DNA of 64,000 bases from Misgurnus anguillicaudatus. Taxonomy: Eukaryota; Chordata; Actinopteri; Cypriniformes; Cobitidae. The position numbers and the translations under genes are program-made. Shown piece by piece: positions 48,268 through 58,142 of this stretch. Position 1 is the stretch's first letter. Each line of letters begins with the position of its first letter. The notes beneath the pieces were generated by a model that was not told the DNA's origin, made no database searches, and saw nothing but the letters and a program-made list of their open reading frames with translations. The stretch covers positions 2,747,001 to 2,811,000 of the forward strand of contig NC_073346.2 in assembly GCF_027580225.2 (NCBI RefSeq). The letters are read 5' to 3'.

Positions 48268-49019
48268 AGGACAGGTTCGGTATTTTACACTTGGGGCCCT
48301 GTTTTCAGATGGTTTATGATGGAATGGGGTGGTTTTGACTGAGATTTGGGCATGTGGTGCTGGCCCGAGAATTTTCGGGTGTTTCTTGTATCACCTCCCA
48401 CCTCTACAATGGCTGTATAGGTGCACTGGAACAATCCTAAAATGCATTAAACTTTCGTTGTCAGGGGTGGTCACTGATATGCTCACACAAAAATCGCTGC
48501 AAAAGATACTTTCCAACAGGTTTTATCGTAGTTTTTGTCCAACTCCATTTGACTTGTATTAGATGTGCTGTGAGGTATTACTCCGCGCCTGGAACTTTGT
48601 TTGTATTCTTGCAATTGGCAAAGGTGGATTAGCGCCACCACCTGGGCTGGAGTGTCTATTATTCAAGCTCTCAGCGGAAGAATGTATGTGTGTGAGGCGT
48701 TTGGAAAAATAGGTCCACAAGTTTACAACGAATTCTAAAACAGCTGTTGGAAAGCATCTTTTGCAGCGATTTTTGTGTGAGCATATCAGTGAACACCCCT
48801 GACCACTCGGTGAGTTTCATGTCTTTGTAAGTGAAAGTTTAATGCATTTAGGATTGTTCCAGTGCACCTATACACACATTGTAGAGGTGGGAGGTGATAT
48901 AACAGAAACCGAAAATTCTCGGGCCAGCATCATATGTCCAAATTTCAGTCAACAGCGTTCTATTTCATCATAAACCATCTGAAAACAGGGCTTTAAGTGT
49001 AAAATACCGAACTTGTCCT
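48268..49019. mobile_element. TTAA-target fold-back element
   Basis: 752 bp. AGGACAGGTTCGGTATTTTA and TAAAATACCGAACTTGTCCT are inverted ends bounded by TTAA (48264-48267, 49020-49023). Long arms include GGCCCGAGAATTTTCGG, CACCTCCCACCTCTACAATG, GCACTGGAACAATCCTAAAA and CACACAAAAATCGCTGCAAA with complements. The unpaired centre is about 48540-48700. Confidence 0.88.
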
Positions 49020-49837
49020 TTAACAAGCTTTAAATAGTGAATTTTTATCTTGAATTCCCAAAATTATGATTTCACTTTTTAAACTTCAGTAGTTTGAGCA
49101 TAACATCATCTGCAAAGGTACACCGCTAAAAGGCTCAATGTAAATGGAGATATTTTCTGGCTCCGCTAACAAGCTAGCTAAATACTAATCTATACTGTCT
49201 AACAAATGCCTAAAATCACCTGTTTTTTTTTAAATAATTTTTTTTTTTAATCCGAACAGCAAACTTCAAATGGTGTTTGTGTGATCAGTGTAAATTATCC
49301 TTTGATTAAAGCTTTTATGTAGTTTTTACTCATATGCTCCTATTCATGAATATCAGCTGACGTCACTCACATCTCAAACTTGTCTTCCGCCATTTTGAGT
49401 ACCTGAAGTTTTCGCAAAAGAACTAAAAGGCTATCCCTTCAATATGTTGTGAGGATCAAAATCGCTATTTTTACAACACTAAGAAGGCTCGACACAACAT
49501 GATACTTTGCTCAAAGTATCACCTGCGTCACATGAACTTGAGAATTGAGAACATTGTTTGTGAACACAGAGTTTACTTAAAAGTAAGTTTTAAACAACTG
49601 ACTTTGGTTGTTTTGGTGTCCGCTCGCCGCCATCTTGCCAGTCAAGAGGTATCAATCTCCTAAAGCGACGTAAGGAGGGAGGAGAGTAAAGATGGATAGC
49701 TCCTAAAGCATAGTTACATAGGTACAATATTTATTTTTTATTATTTTGAGGTCCAAGTTGTGGGCGGGTTAGTTGAAAACGTTGGTCAGGTGCGGGTTGT
49801 TTATACATTGACCCGCGCATCACTGATTCGCATTGGC

Positions 49838-49888
49838 TACCTGCCAACATATGCTGGTCTTGCTGGTATGCTGGTTTTTTCAGCAGGG
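49838..49888. repeat. fragment of the GCTGG/CCAGC MITE
   Basis: TATGCTGGTCTTGCTGGTAT then GCTGGTTTTTTCAGCAGGG is the end of the family found complete at 22381-22696. Confidence 0.6.
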
Positions 49889-50134
49889 TTCCTATGGTAC
49901 CAAACAGGGAAGCCACCAAACACTTCCGTGTTTTCCCTATTTAAAGACTGTTACATGAGGAGTTATCCCAATAAAACTTTTTTGGTACCATAGGAATGAA
50001 TGGGGCTAGGCTAAATGCTAACACATTCACAACACGCTGTACAGTGCACGCATTGAAAAAAGAAAGGTATGTATTAATTTGTCTAGGTTGAGGTAATAAC
50101 ATAGTTTAATGTTGTAAAAGGGTAGACTATTCCT
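49889..50134. repeat. relative of the 16022-16683 fold-back, TTAA-bounded on the right
   Basis: Shares GAATGAATGGGGCTAGGCTA, GGTAATAACATAGTTTAATG and the terminus GGTAGACTATTCCT followed by TTAA. Internal inverted repeat CCTATGGTACCA / TGGTACCATAGG. Confidence 0.65.
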
Positions 50135-50407
50135 TTAAAACATGCAATCAGTATATACAATACAAAATATTGATGCATGCTTTTACTGGTAACTTGACTG
50201 GCCTGCTCCCTTTTCGGTGAATATGTCTGTGATTTTGCAGCATCTACGTCTGTAACCAGGGCTTTTCTTTTATTTGCTCGCTTTCCATCACTACTTCACA
50301 TTTGTGCAGCATATTTATCAGATATAGCCAAAGGGGCAGTGTGTTGCATAAGGTCATGTGATGGCATTTTTGCACCGCGATTGCCTGTTTTGTAGATTTT
50401 TATGGTA

Positions 50408-50720
50408 AATGGACTGCATTTATATAGCGCTTTTAACAGACCTATGGCCATCCAAAGCGCTTTACAATTGCCTCACATTCACTCACTCATTCATACACCG
50501 ACGGTGGTGTCAGCCATGCAAGGCGCCATCCAGCTCGTCGGGAGCAGCTGGGGTTAGGTGTCTAGCTCAAGCACACCTCGACACTTGGTCAAGTGGAGCT
50601 GGGGATGTAACTAACATTTTAGATGTCCGCCATTCATTCATATCATATCACACGTCAACCTGAGCTGACAGGGCCAGAACGACTGCCAGGCCACCAGGAA
50701 ATGTCCCGGTGCGCCAGTCC
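50408..50720 (+). repeat. widespread fish interspersed repeat (GCATTTATATAGCGC)
   Basis: TGGACTGCATTTATATAGCG, CATTCATACACCGACGGTGG, AAGGCGCCATCCAGCTCGTC and AGCTGGGGTTAGGTGTCTAG occur in this order in a repeat I recognise from many teleosts. I cannot assign its class. Confidence 0.6.
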
Positions 50721-50906
50721 ACCCCTGGGGCCAACTAACCAATAGAGGGTATGCGTTGACGTCACTTTTTCACATGACCACGTCGGAACTCGCCCTGTTG
50801 AGTAGCAAACGTTCAACAAAATGGCTGGTTCTCATAGCGGCTGCTGAGAAAATGCCAGCAAAACTGACTATTATCAGCTTAAATTAAATTTAGTTAGACT
50901 TGATAG

Positions 50907-51260
50907 CAGAGGTGGACAATACTTAGTTACATTAGTTACATTTTCCAAGCATCTGTGCTTTATTAGGGTGTTTGTATTGGGAAAATTTTACTTCACTACA
51001 TTCATTTAATCATACTGTGTATTCTTTAATATTGCATTTTAAAATGTATTTAATACCTAATTACATTTAAATTGTGTACTTTCACTTGAGTAAAAGTATG
51101 TTAATGTACTTAAATATTAAATGTAAAACAAAACTTGTATTTATGAAATGAAATAGAGGAAAAATTATGATAATATGATTTGGAATGTATGTTTTCCAAA
51201 GAAAAACGAATAAAATACAAATACTTGAAAAATACTTTTAAGTAGAAAGTAAAACCCCTG
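50907..51260. mobile_element. hAT-type MITE with exact 8-bp duplication
   Basis: 354 bp starting CAGAGGTGGACAATACTTAG and ending GAAAGTAAAACCCCTG. CTTGATAG flanks both sides (50899-50906, 51261-51268). Same family as 6805-7790, here without the nested insertion. It interrupts the THAP remnant unit. Confidence 0.9.
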
Positions 51261-51268
51261 CTTGATAG

Positions 51269-51425
51269 TGACACTAGCACCAACAACCCACCTGTGGTCT
51301 GTGGACGTTGACATAAACGATCTATTTACTTCTCCTTTCGGTGTTTCTTGGCAGTCTGTAAAACGATAGCTCCGAATTGTTGTTAATCTGTTAGTACAGT
51401 CTATCGCACAACAGCTTTTTCCCAT
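51269..51425 (-). pseudogene. THAP-domain protein N-terminal remnant
   Basis: The frame begins MGKSCCAIDCTNR, the typical opening of a THAP zinc finger with its first Cys pair, then SYRFTDCQETPKGEVNR. It lacks the downstream Trp, Cys/His pair and AVPTIF box, and runs into the hAT insertion at 51260-51268. Removing the insert does not restore the domain: a stop follows within a few codons. Likely transposon-derived, since THAP domains occur in P-like and related elements. Confidence 0.65.
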
Positions 51426-51837
51426 TTAGACACGTTCCCCCCCATGTTTTTGCTGATTTCACGCTGTACTCAAATGCTGCCGCTCTGTCTTTTGCCACTC
51501 AGTGGACGTAACCGCAGTCACTTTCGCCGAAGGTGATGTCACGTGCATTCTATTTGAGCATGTTGCGTATTTCTGAGGGAGGCAACCAGGAACTCAACTG
51601 CACATTTTTAGGATAATGTAAACAGCTGTGTAGGTGAAATACGTGAAAAAAAAATATATTTTTAAACAAAACATGAACACGTTACAATGTAAACACCTTT
51701 AAAAACAGCCACTTTACCACCCCTTTTAAATGCCATTTGGTTTATAAAATGTAACAATATTCAGAGATGTGTAACTGTGTATTGCACTTCTCATATTATT
51801 ACCTGCCTTAGACGAATTTCTTTATTGTTTTCCTCAC

Positions 51838-51895
51838 TGTTGTAAGTCACTTTGGATAAAAGCATCTGATAAATGTCTAAATGTAAATTTACAAA
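51838..51895 (+). repeat. SINE 3' tail (HAmo-like)
   Basis: TTGTAAGTCACTTTGGATAA then AAGCATCTGATAAATG is the tail shared with 2572-2625. No tRNA-like head is attached. Confidence 0.65.
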
Positions 51896-53026
51896 TGTCT
51901 CTCCAGTGTCCAGATAATCTTTGTGGCCAGTGTATCTCAGCCTGCAAAGGTGTGTTCATGTGTTTAGACAGATGAAAAGCATACTGTCTGAAAAGCTGAA
52001 TAGTTTTCAAGATCGTGTGGTCTCAGGCGTATACGTTTGAAGGTATGTTCGAGTTTATACATCTGTGTGTGGTATTTCAGGGTAACGCGCGTGTGGGAGA
52101 GAGAGATGGAGGCGTAGTCAGAGTGGCACCAGGTACTGCACTTTATGAGAGATGGAAGACATTAGAGTATTATTGCTTCAGCATGTTTTAACCCTCACAT
52201 TATTTCTGTTTCACTGACTCCTATCATAACCAGTATGCATTGAATGAGTTAGAGGTTAGGTTTCAATTTCACAGATAAAAGAAGTGTACATTTCTTTTCA
52301 TTTAATTTGTGTGCATATGTGTGTGTTCAAGCAAATGAGTGTGGCCCCGCCATATACATGGAAACTAAAGATAAACAGAGAAATACCGCTAACAAGATTG
52401 TTGGTGGTCGTGTGTACAGTAAAATGTGATCTTTACGGTTTAATTTTGTGGTGGGCAAAACCCTGAAGAGCTTCCAAAAACAGAGTTTGTTTTTGACTGA
52501 GGGCTGTAGGGCATGGCATTGTAGAAAATAGCAAAACTGTGTGTCAGGAACTTTAATTGTGGGGCCCCTAATCTGTGATTCAACCCCATGTCTGGGCGGG
52601 AGACAGTGAGTCAATACTTTAATGTGAGTTAAAAGCTCATCTTGCCTTCTCAGTGTATCCACTGTTTGTTCTGATCTGACACTTTCGTTCCTTAAACCCA
52701 TTTCTGGGCAGTTTAGCCTCAAACTAAATGAATCTTTTGTTTTCTTGGTTGTTCCTGATGTAGTTGCCATATTGACGTAGAGAGGGGGGTCAAAGGTTTA
52801 GCTGGATAACTTCGTAGTTAACCCTTGCTGCTGAATGATTTAACTACAACATATATGGGCACACAATGTTTGTTCTCCATGGATGACATGTTTGTATTTT
52901 GTAACAACCACATAATCCCACAAACATTATAAGGAGACGATGTGCCACTCATAGAGAAATTAAGAAACTTGAACATTTATGAAAAAAATTGTCAAATAAT
53001 GTACTCCTATATACCTGTTTGCTGAG
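51896..53026. other. gene-free stretch
   Basis: A 147-codon minus-strand open frame (52327-52770) has no recognisable domain, and no splice or homology support was seen. Confidence 0.4.
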
Positions 53027-53128
53027 TTTTTAAAGCGCATCAAGGAATTACAGTGCTTTCTAGGGTTTGCCAACTTGTACAGAAAGTTTATAAAAAACTT
53101 TAGCTCTGTCACAGCCCCACAGGGTTGA
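53027..53128 (+). pseudogene. Ty3/gypsy reverse transcriptase scrap
   Basis: A frame without a start codon reads [20 protein letters not shown] then SSVTAP before a stop. This is the conserved connection motif at the end of Ty3/gypsy reverse transcriptase (consensus ELQ.FLGF.N.YR.FI..FS..A.PL). About 30 residues survive; flanks show no RT or integrase. Confidence 0.85.
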
Positions 53129-53294
53129 TAAAGGGCAGTTGTGCTAAACTTAAGCCAGGGCCGTCCGTGTATGCGGGCCGTCTGCATAATGTCATTTTTG
53201 TCATCAAGAAGGTCCACGGTCATCCGCGCACCGTCTGCGTGCAGCCCAAAATTTGAGACAGTTCAACAGCACATGCGCGTGAAAACACTGAGAC

Positions 53295-53604
53295 CAGGGC
53301 TGGTTGCATAAAGCACCTTAAGTGTAATTTTCCCTTAAGTTCACGCTTATGTTTCCTTTAAACTTAAGGGTGTTGCAAAAAAAAACCCTTACATTTTTTC
53401 TGTTGCGTCTTCATGGCAACAAGTATTTTATAACGACAAACCTTGGTCGCTGTCGTGAAACACTTAACCATTACTCTTACTTAAGAGAACTGTTTTAGGA
53501 ATTATACTGTATGCAACACCCTTAAATTATTCTCTTAGGGAAATTTACCCCTTAAGTGCGATACTTAAGGGAAAAACTTAAGGTGCTTTATGCAAATGGG
53601 CCCA
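53295..53604. repeat. fold-back repeat (TGCATAAAGCACCTTAAG)
   Basis: GGCTGGTTGCATAAAGCACC at the left pairs with AAGGTGCTTTATGCAAATGG at the right. The interior has further TTAAGGG/CCCTTAA symmetry. Confidence 0.75.
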
Positions 53605-53617
53605 GACACTCTACTTG

Positions 53618-53860
53618 GGGACAGTTGTAGCCTAGAGGTTAGAGAGTTGGGCTTGTAACCTGAGAGTTGCTGGTTCAAGTCTCACATCTGATAGGTTGCG
53701 ACTGTGGTGCCCTTGAGTAAGGCACCTGTCCTTAATTGCTCCCCGGGCTCTGGGATAGCTGCCCACTGCTCCGGGTGTGTGTGTGTTCACTACTCACTGG
53801 GATGGGTTAAATGCAGAGGTCACATTTTGAGTATGTGTTGCATGCTTGTAACTTTCACTA
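53618..53860 (+). repeat. HE1/V-SINE-like tRNA-derived SINE
   Basis: A-box TAGCCTAGAGGTTAGAGAGT and B-box GGTTCAAGTCTCACATC are followed by the V-SINE central module (GTGCCCTTGAGTAAGGCACC, CTGCCCACTGCTCCGGGTGT, GGGATGGGTTAAATGCAGAG) and end in a CTTTCAC run-out. It is nearly complete. Confidence 0.85.
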
Positions 53861-54607
53861 CAAACAACTACACAAAGGCAATACACACACCATCATCTTT
53901 TCTTTTTTTATTTTCACTCTCTCCAAGAACAGAAAGCTGTGGAGCATTTTCATCACCATATTGTTTGATTCCTGTTCTTTGTTTTTTTGTTGTTTGTTCT
54001 AAACTGTGTGTCTAAACTGGTGGATCCCCTACTTTTCTTCATCTATTTTAAAAAATTGTATGTACTGTAAATGTGAATCAGTGCTGCCCTGACAGCTTGG
54101 TAGAGTAATAATTTGAATAAGAAATTATTGTATTGTGTATGTGTCTCCCACTGAGCAGAATCATGACATAGGCAACTGTTAACCTATGAAGGCAGCATTT
54201 GATGAGTGGCCAAACACCCTTTCACAGTATTAACTAGTCATTGTATTTTGGAGTATCTAGGTTCTGCCAAAAGATTGACAAGCTAGCTGGGCCCTGTTTT
54301 TCACTAAATGTAACTTTTCAATAACTTAACCCTGGCTCTAAAAACACTTAAGCGGATACGTGATCTCGCCAATTCATCCCATCCCTAAGACCTCTTCCCT
54401 GGAACCCATTTTTCTCCAAAGTTTGCTCACTCATTCCCCTGCCCAAAGCGAATGACATCCTCTACCCTTCTCTCATCACTGAGTGTCACAAGTGTCATTC
54501 AGAAAAAGCTGCCCCACAAACGGTCCTGTAGTCGACCACTCACCAGTCTCACTCACTGTAACACTAGAACTCAATTTCTCATCATGCCTTGCTCCTTTCT
54601 GATTATA

Positions 54608-55199
54608 AGGGTGTACTCACACTATCCAAACCAAACCGCGCTCAGGCGCAGTTGACCCCCAAAGTGTGGTTCGTTTGACTAGTGTGATAACTCTGTACCG
54701 CCCCCGGGCATGGATTGGTTAGTCGCGCCCTGGCTGGGATGCAGTGGTGGGCTGGAGCGCGGTTTACTTGGGCTCAGGCGCAGAAGGCGCAGTGTGAGTG
54801 CAATCGCGTCAGAGCGTGTTTCAAAATGAGAGATGTCAATTGCGCAACCACTCACCTTAATCTGCCTTTGTTAAAACCTTCTGATGCGCACAGCGGGGTT
54901 ACGTGAATGTCCGAGCTGCACACGTGACATATCAAAAAGCAATATGATGACATGTGGGAGGGATGTCTGTCATCACGCACCAAGTGACCCTGAATAAAAA
55001 ACACAGACTTAACATTACAATGAGCTTCAGTGTTAAGAGAGCGCGCTACTTCTTGCTTTTTTCCAAACAGTCACATCCTAATGACGAAAACGCGCCGGGC
55101 TTGGATTGATAAAAGTACAGTGTGAGTGCGTGCTTCTGGGGGAGTAGGGAGGGGGGACAATCGTGCTAGGGCATGGTTTGGATAATAATAGTGCACCCT
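54608..55199. mobile_element. MITE with AGGGTGTACTCACACTA ends
   Basis: AGGGTGTACTCACACTATCC and ATAATAGTGCACCCT are imperfect inverted ends. The GC-rich interior repeats AGTGTGAGTGC motifs (for example near 54790 and 55125). No coding content. Confidence 0.6.
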
Positions 55200-55695
55200 A
55201 ACAAGACCTGCCACACATTCAGTTCAATCTCTCGACCTTTCTAGGGGGGGGGGCATGAGTGCTAAAGAAACTGTTTTCTTTCTCCACAAGGATCTGTCTG
55301 TGGATGTCTACAAGAAGGCCAACATGGTCCTGCCTGTCCATTATTTGATGTTAGTAGTCCTCTGCCGTCCTTGTCTGCGACCACATTCCACAGTTCCTTG
55401 CAGGATGGTCTTGGACAGGCTGTCATACCTGTTGCCAAACCATGCCAGTTCTTTTGACTGTAGCCAAATTGTCTAATTTGCTAGGATAAAAGAAGTTTGT
55501 ATACTGCTATTACATAAGCAAAAACTCTAAAACACTAGGTTACAAAAATAGGTTTGGGAAAAAGTATAACTTAAGTACATGAAGAGTTTGGTTCCAAAAC
55601 GAGATAACTCTGTTTTTTTATTTCTGTCAAAACATAATATTTTGATAACATAATAACATTATTATGTTATCATGTTTTTATTGTGTTTTATTCAT

Positions 55696-56190
55696 AGACT
55701 GTAAAAAAATATGGACTTAGTGTCCGTGACGTCACCCATTGGTTTGTGAAGATCTTTTTTAAGCTTAAAGTAGGCGTTGCCTGCCATCGGAATCTTGGCC
55801 GCACGTCACCGCGAATAACAGAAAATGGGTTAAGAGGTGGGACATGGGTGAAGTTGAGGTGGTTGGTTGCTCAAACCATGCCCGCCTAGCTCGATTCTAG
55901 TGACAGCAGTGGCAGTTCAATTAAGTGGCCATGCCCTTAATTATGCAGAAGTTTAAGGCTTAATATAAATTCACCCACCTCACAGTTGTCATGAATGGCA
56001 ATATTAGCTATACAGACCAAAAACATTTTTTGTACCAGGCTGTAAACATATTTATTTCTGCTCTAAAGATGGCCATTTTAACATGGAGGTCTATGGGAAT
56101 TGATTACCTCTTGGAGCCCGCCTCAAGCAGCCAGTCAATGAATTGCAGTTTAAATCACTTCCGTATTGGCTTCATCAGAAAGATCTGAAG
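55696..56190. repeat. repeat starting at GACTGTAAAAAAATATGGAC
   Basis: ATATGGACTTAGTGTCCGTG then ACGTCACCCATTGGTTTGTG is a sequence I recognise as interspersed in fish genomes. The right boundary is approximate and the class unknown. Confidence 0.4.
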
Positions 56191-57426
56191 GTTGCCCCTC
56201 GAAAAGGAAGATTTCATTTTGGAACCAAACTTTTTATATCCTCTTGAAAAGTGGTAACTTAAGTCTCTCCTGACAATGGTTCAAAATGTCCACAACAGGT
56301 AACTCAACAGGAACTCAACACCACTGTAAGGACACTTGAGGTGGAGTGACTTTAACTACTTACCTGGACAGAAAAAGATGTTCAGAAATTTACTGTGAGA
56401 AATTGGGGTTGATGTTTCGGGAGTAAGGGAGGGGTGCATTCATTTCACTGTCAGTAAAAATGACCCAAACACTAACCCAGTGGTTAGGTTACACAAAACT
56501 AACCAAAACACTATCCAACACTGAGAATACGCAAAAATTGACCCTAAAGGCTCAGCCCAGCATTTGGATAGAAAAAAATAAGTCAACATTTTTTTTAAGT
56601 TTGTGTTTCATGTAAAATAAAATAATGTTTATAACTACAAGGTCTAGAACTATAAATATCTACATATATATTTAAAAGTTTTGCAATTGCTTTGTGGTTA
56701 GTATTTATTGGCGAATGTGGTATCCAATGTAGAAGTTCCTCAAACAAGGATTTGAGGTGATGAGTAAGCTGGGTGTTGTAGGGAGAAAACCCAGTCCTAT
56801 TTAGATGGCACAGGCTCATGAAGCTCTGACGTCAAGTCACCAGACGCCGCACAGTCAAAGTGGAAGGCCGTTGCATGTGGCTAAAAGTAGGGGAAGCGTA
56901 AACATGATTAATTCAAGACTAGCAAAAATATACAGATTCCTTTCACCCCTCTGTGAACTTTAGCATGCTTCACAACCCCATGTATTACAGTAGCCTATTT
57001 CAATCATGGTTTATATAAGCTCTCTCCCTATCTCCAGTCTGATCTGAAAACAGCTAATTTCGATTAGTATCAGTTTGAGGAACTTCTATAAAGAGATGGA
57101 AAATATTGTCTATTGGCATGATTGTGAAAGCTCTGGGCAATGCTGATTTGACATGACAAACACTAATTCAACATGTTTTTTTCCACAAAAATGTAATTCT
57201 GGATTAAATGTTCCATTCAACAAAACAAGCTGACTGGCTAAACTGCCTGACTGTGACATTTGTAGCAGACCAGATTTGGCATTGTTATGGAAGAGCTATA
57301 ATATACATGTTATTTTATTCCTCCGATAGAATACCGTTTCCGATTTTGTCCATTACAGCATACAAGGTCTAACCACAATAAAGCACAGAGCAGTGTTTAG
57401 TGGTTCTAACTTAGACTCTGGTTTAC

Positions 57427-57575
57427 CTCCTCATTTTGGTGTTGTCTGACCACTCAGCAATGACCCGCCCCTGCGTCTCTCCGCTGGCAGTCCTGACCAG
57501 AGAAGGGGGGCACACCACAGGCTCAAAGCTCACAATTTCTCTTCCATTGGCTTCCAGTAGTGTTTTTGAGTCAGA
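57427..57575 (-). CDS. unidentified exon-like open frame (orphan exon candidate)
   Basis: 149 bp bounded by a possible acceptor (gcaag) and a good donor (AGGAG|gtaaac). The frame reads SDSKTLLEANGREIVSFEPV, VCPPSLVRTASGETQGRVIA, EWSDNTKMRR without a stop and has protein-like composition. Local GC is higher than its surroundings. I do not recognise the family and cannot find a phase-compatible partner exon nearby. A possible start-containing segment at about 58865-58925 (MSSEPEETPPQSRQPK) ends in the wrong phase. It could be an internal exon of a gene extending outside the window, a pseudogene fragment or chance. Confidence 0.4.
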
Positions 57576-57949
57576 CTTGCGAAACCCCCCGTAAGGACGG
57601 CACCAAATTTGGCATCATACAGGACATGTGAGTGTGGCAGACACCATTTTAATATAATGAGTTTAGTGAGGGGGCACACATGAACAGAGAGCAATTTGGC
57701 AAATAAAAGTAACTTTGAACACATACTAAGGAAAACACTTTTCTTTGGTTTCTGTCTTAATTTTCTTAAAGGCACAATATGTAAATTTTTTACATTATAA
57801 TATTCAAAAACTACTAGCACAGTGTTAATTTTTTTCTGCCATAGAAACCGTAGGTGTGTTTGACATCACGTGGCACTGCTGCAGAATGATCGGCATGTGA
57901 CTTCAAAGTATCGTAAAATCAAAAGCAGTACTCTCGCAAAAGTCTGATG

Positions 57950-58142
57950 CAGTGGTCACCAACCCTGTTCCTTGAGATCTACTGCCCTGCAGATTTCAGC
58001 TCAACCCCAATCAAACACACCTGAACCTGGCAATCAAGCATTTCAGGGCTACCTAAAAAATTTGAGGCAGGTGTGTTGAAGCAGGGTTGGAATTAAAATA
58101 TGCAGGAGGTTAGATCACCATGAACAGGAGTGGTGACCCCTG
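57950..58142. mobile_element. hAT-type MITE with near-exact 8-bp duplication
   Basis: 193 bp from CAGTGGTCACCAACCCTGTT to AGGAGTGGTGACCCCTG. Flanks GTCTGATG and GTCTTATG match at seven of eight positions. Internal AACACACCTGAACCTGG resembles motifs in the 25024-25236 MITE. Confidence 0.8.

Noticed and set aside
52327..52770. 147-codon minus-strand open frame
   Set aside because: No domain, no splice context, no homology recognised; length alone is not sufficient in 64 kb of AT-moderate DNA.
53618..53690. Possible tRNA gene
   Set aside because: It is the tRNA-like head of a V-SINE, followed by the SINE central module.
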